Of a DNA stretch of 64,000 nt, positions 30,198 through 38,405 are shown piece by piece. The translations under genes were made by a program, and so were the position numbers. The DNA is from Clostridiales bacterium (GTDB lineage Bacteria; Bacillota; Clostridia; Christensenellales; Aristaeellaceae). The stretch spans positions 62,001 to 126,000 of the forward strand of contig SFET01000003.1 of the NCBI GenBank assembly GCA_004557125.1, in the 5' to 3' direction. Every line of letters begins with the position of its first letter. Position 1 is the first letter of the stretch. The notes beneath the pieces were generated by a model. It had not been told where the DNA came from. It did no database searches and saw only the letters and a list, made by a program, of their open reading frames with translations.

Positions 30198-30586
30198 TCC
30201 GTGCTCACCACCGTAATCGTAATGCCCGGATTGGCTTGGCTCCAGCGCTTGCTGACGATCTCCTTACACACCTGCGCATCGTCTTTCCAGAAACCGGTTC
30301 TGGTCATGCAATCTTTCAGCAGCTTCTGCAGATTGTCCGTGTCCGGACGTGTTGTGCGCCATTCGTCTTCTTTATGTGATTTGCTGAGAAACCGCCACTC
30401 AACCGTCAACACAAGCGCACCTTCCAACGGTTTCTTCGGCGCATGATTCTGAAGCAGCGCTTCGAACAGCTTTCTTGCATCCTTGAGCTTAGGTGAATCG
30501 TAGAACATCGGCTTTCCATGAACAACGGCAACCTTATGCTCTTGCGCGGTGACCGTCGGCGGGATAATTTTCAAATCAAATTTCAT
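30194..30586 (-). CDS. rusA: RusA-type Holliday junction resolvase
   Basis: 130 residues of the RusA family, a dimeric endonuclease that cuts four-way DNA junctions. The signature RPDTDNLQKLLKDCM ... GFWKDDAQV is present, with the Asp residues of PDTDN and the DD pair serving metal binding. It lies between the primase-helicase and the DUF1492 block, as in many siphophages, and would resolve branched DNA before packaging. Confidence 0.92.
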   Translation of the reverse strand: MKFDLKIIPPTVTAQEHKVAVVHGKPMFYDSPKLKDARKLFEALLQNHAPKKPLEGALVLTVEWRFLSKSHKEDEWRTTRPDTDNLQKLLKDCMTRTGFWKDDAQVCKEIVSKRWSQANPGITITVVSTE

Positions 30587-30753
30587 ACTGACCTCCGTAT
30601 GTAGGAATTGGTGGGTTTTGAACGGGAGAAGGTTTTGTCACGTCTCCGATGGGGATCAATGGTGTGGCTTGCCACCATTGTCCCCACGGTGACGACGTTA
30701 GTCGGAACATCGACTATATATAGCCATCTCCTGCCGTACGGGAGAAGAGAATT

Positions 30754-32772
30754 TTACTCATTTCCCGTTTCGCCGTTTTCTGCGGTTCGAGAGCGAGTAA
30801 TGATGCCGCGCGTGTTGTGAAATTCGTCGGAAAACTCCTTCACATACTTGCGGATCGTCTTCTCATCGACGCCCATATACTCGGCGATATCCTGTACGCG
30901 GCACACGCCGTTTTCTACGCAAACGTTGAATCCTGTGTCAAGCGTCTGCCAGCGTTCTTCGCGTGTCGTTCGATTCGGGCTCTTCGACAGATTCGCTTCC
31001 GAGCTGCCCTCAGAGGGTGCCTTTGTCAGTTCTCCCGAATTATCGATGACATGAATCGGATATCGGAACCAGAAGTTCACCGGCTTGATATTTGCGAATT
31101 CACGCAGACTCGATTCCATACGCCAGCCGGTCGACCCCGCATCGCACACGTTGTTTTCGAGATCGTCGGAAAGCACGAGCTGAATCATGTCCAGCTGTGC
31201 ATCGGGATCACGGGCGAACACGCCGGAACCGGAGGCTCTGTCCATTGCTCGCTTTGCGCCTTGCGCACCCTTGGAGTGATGATGGCAGTAAATCGTTGAA
31301 CAGCCTGTCTCATCGCAGATGCGGTCAAACTGATTACAGAATGCGCCCATATCGCTCGCATTGTTTTCATCGCCGGTGATGACTTTGTAAATCGGATCGA
31401 TAATGACCGCCTCGAAGCCCTGATTGGCAATACGGCGTATCAGTTTCGGCACGAGCTCATTCAGCGGAATCGCGTGACCGCGCAAGTTCCATATTGCGAT
31501 ATTCTCCATGTTCCTCATGGGGATACCCAGAGCTTCATAGATTTTCAGGAATCGATTGATGCAGCTCGCCGGATCGATTTCCAGATTGACATATAGGACT
31601 TTGCCTTGACGACACTTGAATCCGAGCCAAGATTGTCCTTCTGCAAGCGCGATACAAAGTTCCATCAGCAGAAACGACTTTCCGGCTTTGCTGCTGCCGG
31701 AGATCAGCATCTTATGTCCGCGCCGGAGGATGCCCTCGATGAGTTCTTCCGGAAGTGCCGGAGGCGCATTTCTGTAATCGGCGAGCGAAACCATCGAAGG
31801 AAGGACATCTTCCAATCCTTCAGCGAAATCGAGCCATTCGAGCCATGAACTGCGACCGATGTTCGTTGCCACCAGATACTGTCGATTCCCGCAGCGTGTT
31901 ACGCCGGGCAAACGCGAAAGGCGACTGGGATTGCGATTCTGACGGTCGATCTTCATGCCGTGCCCCTGAAGAAACGCATACAGCTTATCCACGCGCTTAC
32001 GGTATTCGTCGTAATCCGGTGCGTCGATATGTACGATGGCGTGCAGCGATTTACCGCCACTGTGCACCAGCGCGACAATCGGCAGTTCCAGTTTCCGGTA
32101 TAGAGCTTCCTGTTCGGCGATAGTCATTTCATCGGATTCCACGAGGGCGTAGCGGAATGCGACCACGTTTTCGTTGCGCACACCGGTGCCATCCAACGGA
32201 TTGAACCGTATCCAAGCACCCGCATCCGGCTTCCAGTCGCCGATGGTCGCGCCGAGATCGTCAGGATGGCGTTCGAGTGATTCGATCAGTTCTCCGGCAG
32301 TACGGTCAAATGAGCCGCGCCCTGGTTTCCATTCGCCTTCTTCGTCTTGCCTCACATCATTCGTGACATAGCCGATTCGATCATCCGGCTTGAAGACGGC
32401 TTTCAGGTATGCCATGAAATCACCAATGGCATCCCACGGCTTCTGCTGCATACGCGGTTTGTAGTAATCGCCGTCATCATTGATGGCATCGTTCCAGCCC
32501 ATGATGCCGTCCTCACCGTAGGGTGTCCATCCGCGAGCTTTTGCCATCTGAATAATGGTCGCGCCGGTGACAGGATTGGAGTTACCACGGAAAGTCCGCC
32601 ACTTGCGTTCACATTCACCGTTCTTGTAGCGGGAATCATTCTTCGACCAATCGTCCCATACCGTCCAGTCATAACCCTCCGCATGGAGGGCAAGACCGAC
32701 ATTAAGCCATTCATCGTAATTGAGAGAAGCGACATCAAGGCGCTTCAATGCGGATATGATATTTGCATTCAT
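30754..32772 (-). CDS. Bifunctional primase-helicase
   Basis: 672 residues, start ATG behind AAGGAGAATAGATT. Residues about 1-80 are a PriCT-2-like domain (LDVASLNYDEWLNVGLALHAEGYDWTVWDDWS). An archaeo-eukaryotic-primase-like region follows, with LPIVALVHSGGKSLHAIVHIDA. A RepA/DnaB-type ATPase comes next: Walker A ISGSSKAGKSFLL, Walker B FEAVIIDPIYK, and CHHHSKGAQG. The C-terminus is a small helix-turn-helix. It should prime and unwind DNA at the phage fork. The 167 bp behind it hold only a small hairpin. Confidence 0.9.
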   Translation of the reverse strand: MNANIISALKRLDVASLNYDEWLNVGLALHAEGYDWTVWDDWSKNDSRYKNGECERKWRTFRGNSNPVTGATIIQMAKARGWTPYGEDGIMGWNDAINDDGDYYKPRMQQKPWDAIGDFMAYLKAVFKPDDRIGYVTNDVRQDEEGEWKPGRGSFDRTAGELIESLERHPDDLGATIGDWKPDAGAWIRFNPLDGTGVRNENVVAFRYALVESDEMTIAEQEALYRKLELPIVALVHSGGKSLHAIVHIDAPDYDEYRKRVDKLYAFLQGHGMKIDRQNRNPSRLSRLPGVTRCGNRQYLVATNIGRSSWLEWLDFAEGLEDVLPSMVSLADYRNAPPALPEELIEGILRRGHKMLISGSSKAGKSFLLMELCIALAEGQSWLGFKCRQGKVLYVNLEIDPASCINRFLKIYEALGIPMRNMENIAIWNLRGHAIPLNELVPKLIRRIANQGFEAVIIDPIYKVITGDENNASDMGAFCNQFDRICDETGCSTIYCHHHSKGAQGAKRAMDRASGSGVFARDPDAQLDMIQLVLSDDLENNVCDAGSTGWRMESSLREFANIKPVNFWFRYPIHVIDNSGELTKAPSEGSSEANLSKSPNRTTREERWQTLDTGFNVCVENGVCRVQDIAEYMGVDEKTIRKYVKEFSDEFHNTRGIITRSRTAENGETGNE

Positions 32773-32784
32773 AATCTATTCTCC

Positions 32785-34365
32785 TTAAGGTCTATAGGCA
32801 GCTGCGTCAAATCCATAAGGAAGCCGCCATCCGTTCGAAGCAAGACGGGATATCATCGCGCTTGCTGTTTCAAAGTGCCATGTTCCGACCTGCCGGAACC
32901 CATATCGTTCCAGCAGCCGGATCTGCTTGGGCGTCGATAAGCCCTCATCCTGTCTGCGAATCAGCCGGTCGATGAGCATATGTGCCTTTCCGGCGTTCTC
33001 AACCGACGTAGCAAAGATGCCGCGTTTCTCCAGAAACTGCAGCTGTTTCGCGGAAGGCGGCGACATTTCCCAAGCAAATGTAGGTGTGTAGTTCGCCAAA
33101 TCCTCGGCTGCGATTGAGATCGCGTATTGAATGGGATCGACGAGTTTTCCTTGACGCGCACGCATTTCTGCAAGCTGGCGTGCGAGTGAACGTTCGCGTT
33201 CGGCGACAGCATTGCGCTCTGCCTGTTCTTCAGCTTCAATCAAGTCAATGCCTGAACCGTTCTGCGCGACCAGCTCATCAATCTGCTGGGAAATGGCTTC
33301 GTCACGACTGATCATGGAAGAAGGGTGGCAAAGATCGTGCCGTTCGGTCATCCATAAGAAATCCAGAAGAAGCAGCTCCGTCTTGCCCGGGGACAGTCGC
33401 ATGCCGCGTCCGACCATTTGCTGATAAAGGCTGCGAATTTTCGTCGGGCGAAGGACGACTACGCAGTCCACGGACGGACAATCCCAACCCTCGGTTAACA
33501 ACATCGAATTGCAGAGAACGTCGTAGTGACCATCCTCGAAATTCGCCAGTATTTCTGCGCGATCTTCGCTTTCGCCATGAACTTCCGCAGCACGGATGCC
33601 ATGCTTCTGCAGCATCAAGCAGAATCGCTTCGAGGTTGAGACAAGCGGCAGGAATACCACGGTTTTGCGCCCTGCGCAGTATCGAACCATCTCTTTTGCG
33701 ATTTCTTCCAGATAGGGTTCGAGAGCACATCCGATATCGCCAACGGAATAGTCACCGTTTGATATGCTGACATCAGAAATGTTGAGTTCAAGAGGGATCA
33801 TCTGCGCTTTGATCGGGCAGAGATATCCTTCATTGATCGCCTGCCGCATGGAGTATTCATAAGCTTTACTGTCGTAATATTGACCGAGATTTCGCTGATC
33901 GCCGCGATCCGGGGTAGCCGTTACACCGACAACATTCGCGTCGGGGAAATACTCAAGCACACGCTTATAGCTGTCCGACAGGCTATGATGTGCCTCGTCA
34001 ACGACGATAGTTCCGAAGTAATCGCGCGGGAAACGCATGAGCCTGCGCGGTTGACAAAGCGTCTGCACCGAGCCGACTGTGACCGGAAAGAGACTGCCCA
34101 GACATGTGCTGTCCGCTTTTTCCAGCGCACTTTCGATGCCGCATACTTTACGCAGCTTGTCGGCTGCCTGATCGAGCAATTCGCCACGATGTGCCATGAT
34201 AAGAGCACGGTCACCATTGCGTACCTGATGTTCAACAACGGAGGAGAAGACAACCGTCTTGCCCGTACCCGTAGGCAAAACAAGAAGCGTGCGCTTCCGG
34301 CCTTGCTCCCATTCGGAAAGAACAGCGTCCCTCGCTTCGGTCTGATAAGGACGAAGTTCAATCAT
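32785..34365 (-). CDS. DEAD/DEAH-box helicase (type III restriction-like fold)
   Basis: 526 residues from the ATG at 34365, which shares one base with the upstream stop. Q-motif-like LRPYQTEARDAVL, Walker A LPTGTGKTVVF, motif II VVDEAHHS, motif III VTATPDRGD and motif VI QMVGRGMRLSPGKTE are all present. After the helicase core come a charged linker and a roughly 100-residue C-terminal part that I cannot assign. It is a standard part of clostridial phage replication modules with DUF669 and the Sak4-like ATPase. Confidence 0.92.
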   Translation of the reverse strand: MIELRPYQTEARDAVLSEWEQGRKRTLLVLPTGTGKTVVFSSVVEHQVRNGDRALIMAHRGELLDQAADKLRKVCGIESALEKADSTCLGSLFPVTVGSVQTLCQPRRLMRFPRDYFGTIVVDEAHHSLSDSYKRVLEYFPDANVVGVTATPDRGDQRNLGQYYDSKAYEYSMRQAINEGYLCPIKAQMIPLELNISDVSISNGDYSVGDIGCALEPYLEEIAKEMVRYCAGRKTVVFLPLVSTSKRFCLMLQKHGIRAAEVHGESEDRAEILANFEDGHYDVLCNSMLLTEGWDCPSVDCVVVLRPTKIRSLYQQMVGRGMRLSPGKTELLLLDFLWMTERHDLCHPSSMISRDEAISQQIDELVAQNGSGIDLIEAEEQAERNAVAERERSLARQLAEMRARQGKLVDPIQYAISIAAEDLANYTPTFAWEMSPPSAKQLQFLEKRGIFATSVENAGKAHMLIDRLIRRQDEGLSTPKQIRLLERYGFRQVGTWHFETASAMISRLASNGWRLPYGFDAAAYRP

Positions 34366-34919
34366 CAGAACTGACCGCCTTTCCATCCGATCTGCGTCTG
34401 TGCAAACGTCTGCTGGCGAGGCGGTTCCTGCTGCGCGGTCTGGCGTTCAGCTTCGCGCACCCAGTCGGGCGTATTGTCTTCAAAGAACTTCGGATCATAA
34501 TCGAAGAAGCGCTCGACATCGTTCGCCTCGCGGTCATTGCCGTTCTTATCCTTATAGGGACGCGGCTTGAAATGTGCGCGACCGACAGAGCCGATCACCT
34601 TATTCCAATCCATGACAAGGCGTTCGCCAGACTTCTTCTGACCGATGGCACGGAAGAAGCTGCTGATTCGCCATTCCAGCGTTCTGTAGAGAATGAGGTC
34701 GACACGCGTAGTCGCAGTTCCTTCCGGAACATCTACGGTGAGCGTCAGTACAGCCTTGTTGCAGGCAGGGATCTTTGCGCTGCCGGGGAAGCGAGAACGT
34801 TCGAAGTTCATCACGGTGAAGTTATAATCGCCTTCGGGCAGGATGACGAATTCCTGACCGTCGCTTTCGATGGCATCGTTCCAATCGAGGAACATGTTCT
34901 GATTGTTATAGTTTTCCAT
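34365..34919 (-). CDS. DUF669 protein (likely ssDNA-binding)
   Basis: 184 residues: DWNDAIESDGQEFVILPEGDYNFTVMNFERSRFPGSAKIPACNKA is the DUF669 opening, followed by an OB-like beta domain and a Gln/Pro-rich tail (EPPRQQTFAQTQIG). DUF669 proteins stand next to Sak4-type recombinases and are believed to bind single-stranded DNA. It precedes the helicase gene with one-base overlap. Confidence 0.85.
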   Translation of the reverse strand: MENYNNQNMFLDWNDAIESDGQEFVILPEGDYNFTVMNFERSRFPGSAKIPACNKAVLTLTVDVPEGTATTRVDLILYRTLEWRISSFFRAIGQKKSGERLVMDWNKVIGSVGRAHFKPRPYKDKNGNDREANDVERFFDYDPKFFEDNTPDWVREAERQTAQQEPPRQQTFAQTQIGWKGGQF

Positions 34920-34930
34920 ACGTTACCTCC

Positions 34931-35872
34931 TCAAAACGGCATGTGTTCGGGTGTGTCCATGATGACCTGACTGATCTTGTCCCAGTGCGGGAAGATCCAG
35001 CTGGTGATGAAATCTTCGGGGTATTCAGCAATCGGCGTTTCCAGCGGGAAGTGTCCCTTCGCTGCGACCACCTTGCGGAGATCCTCTTCGGTGAAGTTGG
35101 CATCTGCCAGCTTCTTCTGCAGCATTTCAAGCAAAGACATCTGTTCCGGTACACCTCCGAAAATCGGTGCGATGCTGTTGTAGCAGAGCTCCATTTCTTC
35201 GGGCAGGTTATGACGGTTCTTGGCGTCCCAAACTGGACTGTGCGAAGTGTAAATGACGCGCTTGCCGCCATGGGCTTTTGCTTTGTCCATTTCGCTCTTG
35301 CCCTGAATGACCATCGTCTTGTAATTCAGGAAGAGGAGCGCATCCGGCCATTCTTTGATAAGCGGAGAGACCTGCTTGCTGAGCTTCAGTTCCCAACGGT
35401 CGAAAGCGCCCTGTTCGTCCGGAAGCTCCATCTTCCGCATCTTCGCATGGGCGATGAATACGACATTCACGCCAACGGCGATCAGCTTGTCGCACGCGGT
35501 GAGCAAGCGGGCATATTCCTCAGCGAGGTACTGATAACCCTTTCCATAGCCGAAATCTTCAAGTCCGGCCTTCTTGAACTTGTTGCAGATGTGGTCGATG
35601 CACATTGCCTCGGCTTTGTCTGCAGTATCGATGACGACCGTTTTGCAGATGCCCGCTGACTGAACGATCTCGTCAATGAGCGAGAGCAGCGAGTCCCACG
35701 TACCGGGATTTGCAATGCGGCGTACATCGAGATGCGTCGAGCCGTCCTCCAAGTCGATTACGATAGGATCCGGCATGGACGCGGAAAGTGTGGTTTTGCC
35801 GATACCTTCGGAACCGTACAGAACGACGCGCTGTGCGCGGGAGACTTTCCCGCTGGTGATGTTAAGTGCCAT
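34931..35872 (-). CDS. Sak4-like RecA-fold ATPase
   Basis: 313 residues. Walker A YGSEGIGKTTLS, Walker B KTVVIDTADKAE, and INVVFIAHAKMRKME are the marks of AAA_24/Sak4 proteins, RecA-core ATPases that promote single-strand annealing during phage recombination. The C-terminal 80 residues are helical. It stands between Gp157 and DUF669, the usual order, with 11-15 bp gaps. Confidence 0.88.
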   Translation of the reverse strand: MALNITSGKVSRAQRVVLYGSEGIGKTTLSASMPDPIVIDLEDGSTHLDVRRIANPGTWDSLLSLIDEIVQSAGICKTVVIDTADKAEAMCIDHICNKFKKAGLEDFGYGKGYQYLAEEYARLLTACDKLIAVGVNVVFIAHAKMRKMELPDEQGAFDRWELKLSKQVSPLIKEWPDALLFLNYKTMVIQGKSEMDKAKAHGGKRVIYTSHSPVWDAKNRHNLPEEMELCYNSIAPIFGGVPEQMSLLEMLQKKLADANFTEEDLRKVVAAKGHFPLETPIAEYPEDFITSWIFPHWDKISQVIMDTPEHMPF

Positions 35873-35887
35873 TTCGTGGCCTCCTTC

Positions 35888-36403
35888 TTATTTCAGGCTG
35901 CAGGAACGTTCCTGTAAAAGTGTGAGTCCGGGGATCTTCGCGCCTTCTTTCAGAAGTGCGCGTACCATTGTCTTGTCCACTTCAGGATCGTGGACGCGGA
36001 TGCAATCCTGCCGCTTGTGCCGTCTGAGCCAGTTGACTGCCTTTGTAAGATTGGTGACATTTACCTTTGTTGTTGCGCGATAGCGGACGCTGGCAACACC
36101 ACAGTCGGTCGTTTCGCCGTTGCATTCGCGGTCAAGAATGTGCATAAGCCGTTCTTCCTGATGTTCGAGCTTGCAGCGCCGGTCACGCAGTCGCTGTTCT
36201 TCCGTTTTGAGCGCATTCTGTTCTGCTCGGCTGTTAAGTACCAACTTGGCGAGGTATTCCATCACGCGCGAGCGCTCCATCTGGAGTGCATGAAGCTCTT
36301 CGATCAGCTCTTCTTCGTTGTCTGGAATCTCGCCGGTTTCAGGATCAGGTTCCAGCAGCCAGAACAGCCGCTGGATTTCATCGTTCAGTTCATACAACTT
36401 CAT
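35888..36403 (-). CDS. Siphovirus Gp157 family protein
   Basis: 171 residues from the ATG at 36403 behind GGAGGCAACGACG. MKLYELNDEIQRLFWLLE, then a long coiled coil, then TDCGVASVRYRATTKVNV and a C-terminal LLKEGAKIPGLTLLQER strand: the Gp157 pattern. The family accompanies phage recombinases and was linked to phage resistance in Streptococcus; the mechanism is unknown. It overlaps the preceding small gene by 14 bp. Confidence 0.9.
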   Translation of the reverse strand: MKLYELNDEIQRLFWLLEPDPETGEIPDNEEELIEELHALQMERSRVMEYLAKLVLNSRAEQNALKTEEQRLRDRRCKLEHQEERLMHILDRECNGETTDCGVASVRYRATTKVNVTNLTKAVNWLRRHKRQDCIRVHDPEVDKTMVRALLKEGAKIPGLTLLQERSCSLK

Positions 36404-36596
36404 CGTCGTTGCCTCCATCTGAGATCTCGTGGATTGCCAACTCCTGAACACTATCGCCGGGCGCGATAATCATGAGCTGGTGCTTGCTTCCGAACAGGAA
36501 GCGGAGAAACCGTTCGCGGATCGAGACACATTTGCAGGCGACAATCCCGCCGACCTGTGGCTGCTTCGATACCGAAATCTTCAAACTATGCTGCAT
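36390..36596 (-). CDS. Hypothetical small phage protein
   Basis: 68 residues; ATG at 36596 has GGAGG eight bases before it, better than a GTG at 36605. IVACKCVSIRERFLRFLFGSKHQLMIIAPGDSVQELAIHEI suggests a small beta/alpha domain. No family known to me. First gene of the recombination block, coupled to Gp157 by overlap. Confidence 0.65.
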   Translation of the reverse strand: MQHSLKISVSKQPQVGGIVACKCVSIRERFLRFLFGSKHQLMIIAPGDSVQELAIHEISDGGNDDEVV

Positions 36597-36640
36597 TATC
36601 AGCACCTCCTTCCCGGGAGAATTTTTATCGTTCCCAACCT

Positions 36641-37204
36641 TTAGCCGCGGGAGGATATGTAAGTTGAGGATTCTGGAAAAAGTTTTTTAAAGTTTTTTTC
36701 AGCTGTTTCGAGACGATGTGTAATCGCGCCGACGGTTACGCCTTCTTGAAGTGCAATATCGGTAACACGCACGCGATCCAGATGAACCGCGATCAGGAGT
36801 TCAGCCTGCTTTGGCTTGAGCGCTGAGCGGATTACAGCACAGACATCGTCATAGTTTTCGGTAAGCTCTTTCATCAACTGCGCTGCCGTATCGGGGAACT
36901 CTTCGATGGTATTGGTAGGTGGTGTGTATGTATCATCGGCTGCAAGGTATACGCCACGCTTGCCGTCCAGCCTTGGCGCATGAACCGTAGGAGAGGAGTG
37001 TCGATTGTGCCTGTGCCAATTGTTGTAGTCGGGTCTGTTGAGTTCCTCGTCGAGGATTTCCTGCGCGGTGCGCGGAACGATAGTCGAAGGATCGTCGGCT
37101 TTATTCCGGCGCTTCTGATAATCGGTTTCAATCATGACCGTGCACTCTTCGTCCGGGACCTCCAATGTGGTGACCTTGTCTTCATAGCGAATCCGTAGTT
37201 TCAT
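36641..37204 (-). CDS. Phage sigma-like regulator (sigma-70 region 4 HTH)
   Basis: 187 residues from the ATG at 37204 behind GGAGG-TTTTTT. N-terminal strands (KLRIRYEDKVTTLEVPDEECTVMIE), a proline-rich middle, and a C-terminal LKPKQAELLIAVHLDRVRVTDIALQEGVTVGAITHRLETAEKNFKKLF helix-turn-helix like sigma-70 region 4. It probably activates phage genes. Its leader can form two exclusive hairpins, one of them terminator-like and overlapping the ribosome site. It could be the factor for the repeated leaders at 17.6-22.4 kb (inference). Confidence 0.78.
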   Translation of the reverse strand: MKLRIRYEDKVTTLEVPDEECTVMIETDYQKRRNKADDPSTIVPRTAQEILDEELNRPDYNNWHRHNRHSSPTVHAPRLDGKRGVYLAADDTYTPPTNTIEEFPDTAAQLMKELTENYDDVCAVIRSALKPKQAELLIAVHLDRVRVTDIALQEGVTVGAITHRLETAEKNFKKLFPESSTYISSRG

Positions 37205-37210
37205 AAAAAA

Positions 37211-37306
37211 CCTCCGTTCTGAATCGTGATCGAACGGAGATTTCAAATATGGCTGCTAAACAGGTCTACCGAATAAACCCCAGCCCCTTCTGGATTATCT
37301 CCGTTC
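37211..37306 (-). promoter_or_regulatory. Attenuator-like leader of the sigma-like gene
   Basis: In transcript order: GAACGGAGAT (37306-37297), ATCTCCGTTC (37241-37232), GAACGGAGG (37219-37211). The middle element can pair with the first (10 bp) or the last (8 bp). The second choice gives a hairpin followed by TTTTTT and hides the ribosome site. This is the layout of an attenuator or riboswitch-like control. Confidence 0.6.
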
Positions 37307-37447
37307 AGGGACTGCAGCAGCCGTCCAAAGCTGACGCAGTGGAATATGGTATCCGTATCAGAAGCGTGGACAACCTGCCGTCGCAAGCATCACTGCTGAT
37401 CCGGGATGTGGAGCCAACCCACGTTTGTCTGGCACTCCTGCAGCGAC

Positions 37448-37500
37448 AAAAAACGGCCGGATTGTTCTAGCCACTGTGGGCTCGAACCAATCCAGGCCGT
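37448..37500 (-). terminator. Long structured terminator behind the first early gene
   Basis: Minus-strand stem of over 20 pairs with small bulges (ACGGCC, GGATT, GTTC, AGCC arms, loop CACAGT) and then TTTTTT. It closes the 37524-37733 gene and would stop early transcription unless overcome. Confidence 0.8.
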
Positions 37501-37523
37501 CATGCAGCTCTGCGGATTAGGTT

Positions 37524-37733
37524 TTAGATATTTGCGCTGTAAGAACGCTGAATTTTGAAGTGAAGATTGTCGATCCGGGTTACGCTTGTTACCTGACCTT
37601 GCCGCTCTATCGTGAAGGTTTCGCCCAATGCAAGGTGGGTTTTCGTTTTACACCCCTTGTAGGATGCCTCAACATACCACGTATCTGTTTCGAGCTTGAA
37701 AGCAAGCCTTCCCTGACTATCGCAGATGTCCAT
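37524..37733 (-). CDS. Small early phage protein (69 residues)
   Basis: First gene from the lytic promoter, start ATG behind GGAGG (ten-base spacing). The 69 residues are mostly beta strands (RLAFKLETDTWYVEASYKGCKTKTHLALGETFTIERQG). No family known to me. By place it corresponds to the cro/anti-repressor position, but I see no helix-turn-helix, so a DNA-binding role is not supported. Confidence 0.6.
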   Translation of the reverse strand: MDICDSQGRLAFKLETDTWYVEASYKGCKTKTHLALGETFTIERQGQVTSVTRIDNLHFKIQRSYSANI

Positions 37734-37807
37734 TACGCAGTGTCCTCCTTTCTGAATTTGTCCATCGGCATCACCTCCATGTATAGCGTTTTGTTACTTT
37801 GCCCGAT

Positions 37808-37968
37808 GAGTTCTCAACTCTTGAAATCAGCCGGGTTGAACCCGCAACGCGAAGGAGTTGAACTCTTTGGTTCAACACGTATTATAGCAGACAGCGGGAT
37901 GTGTGTCAAGATATTTTTGAACTTTTAGAACATTAATATACAAAAAGGTATTGCTAAAGAGTTCAACT
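37808..37968. promoter_or_regulatory. Five repressor operator sites
   Basis: Palindromes with core GTTSAAC: 37808-37820 (GAGTT-CTC-AACTC), 37833-37843 (GGGTTGAACCC), 37855-37865 (GAGTTGAACTC), 37869-37878 (GGTTCAACAC) and 37960-37968 (AGTTCAACT). Four lie at or just after the lytic start point, and one inside the repressor promoter. This is the expected layout for an autoregulated lysogeny switch. Confidence 0.8.
37881..37909 (-). promoter_or_regulatory. Early lytic promoter
   Basis: Perfect sigma-A promoter on the minus strand: TTGACA (37904-37909), 17-base spacer, TATAAT (37881-37886). It drives the early genes and overlaps the operator set. Confidence 0.9.
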
Positions 37969-37979
37969 AATGTTATAAT
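37951..37979 (+). promoter_or_regulatory. Repressor promoter
   Basis: TTGCTA (37951-37956), 17-base spacer, TATAAT (37974-37979), followed by TTAGGAGTG and the repressor ATG. The spacer contains the fifth operator, so the repressor can limit its own synthesis. Confidence 0.85.
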
Positions 37980-38009
37980 AAAATCATATAAAATTAGGAG
38001 TGAAAACCC

Positions 38010-38405
38010 ATGACACTAGGTGAATTCATCAAGGCACGGAGGGCTGAATTAGGTATGAGCCGAAATCAACTCGGTATCAAAGCTCAAATCAGCCATACTG
38101 AAGTGCATCGAATCGAAACCGGCGAGCGACGTCAGCCATCCCTTAAGGTGCTATGTGCGCTTGCGGATGCACTTGGAACCCCGCAGGAAGAGTTTCTAAA
38201 GATTGCCGGTTACGCACCTTCCGATGACGTATCGGCGATTGAACGTGCTTTCCCCGGGCTCAAAACTGAAAAGCAGCGTGAAACTGTCGGCAAGATCGTC
38301 GATGGTCTGTCCAGAAACTCGCAGCTGAAGGATGAGGATCTTGACGACCTTTATCGTCAAGTGGAGATGTTTTTGACCTATGCCAGCAAGAAGGGAACTA
38401 CCTAA
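38010..38405 (+). CDS. XRE-family prophage repressor (CI-like)
   Basis: 131 residues. Residues 1-65 are an XRE helix-turn-helix (LGEFIKARRAELGMSRNQLGIKAQISHTEVHRIETGERRQPSLKVLCALADALG). The C-terminal half is a short helical part without a LexA-type peptidase domain, so induction should depend on a partner, and the next gene is an ImmA/IrrE protease. It probably binds the GTTSAAC operators. The 3' end overlaps the protease gene by 26 bp. Confidence 0.92.
   Translation: MTLGEFIKARRAELGMSRNQLGIKAQISHTEVHRIETGERRQPSLKVLCALADALGTPQEEFLKIAGYAPSDDVSAIERAFPGLKTEKQRETVGKIVDGLSRNSQLKDEDLDDLYRQVEMFLTYASKKGTT

Noticed and set aside
37249..37470. A 73-codon plus-strand frame between the sigma-like gene and the first early gene
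   Set aside because: It overlaps the attenuator-like leader and the terminator of the opposite strand and resembles no protein I know, though CGGAG before the ATG keeps it barely possible.
37448..37500. A tRNA-like T-arm (GGTTCGAGCC) on the minus strand
   Set aside because: No acceptor, D or anticodon arms can be built; the sequence is explained by a long terminator hairpin with TTTTTT.
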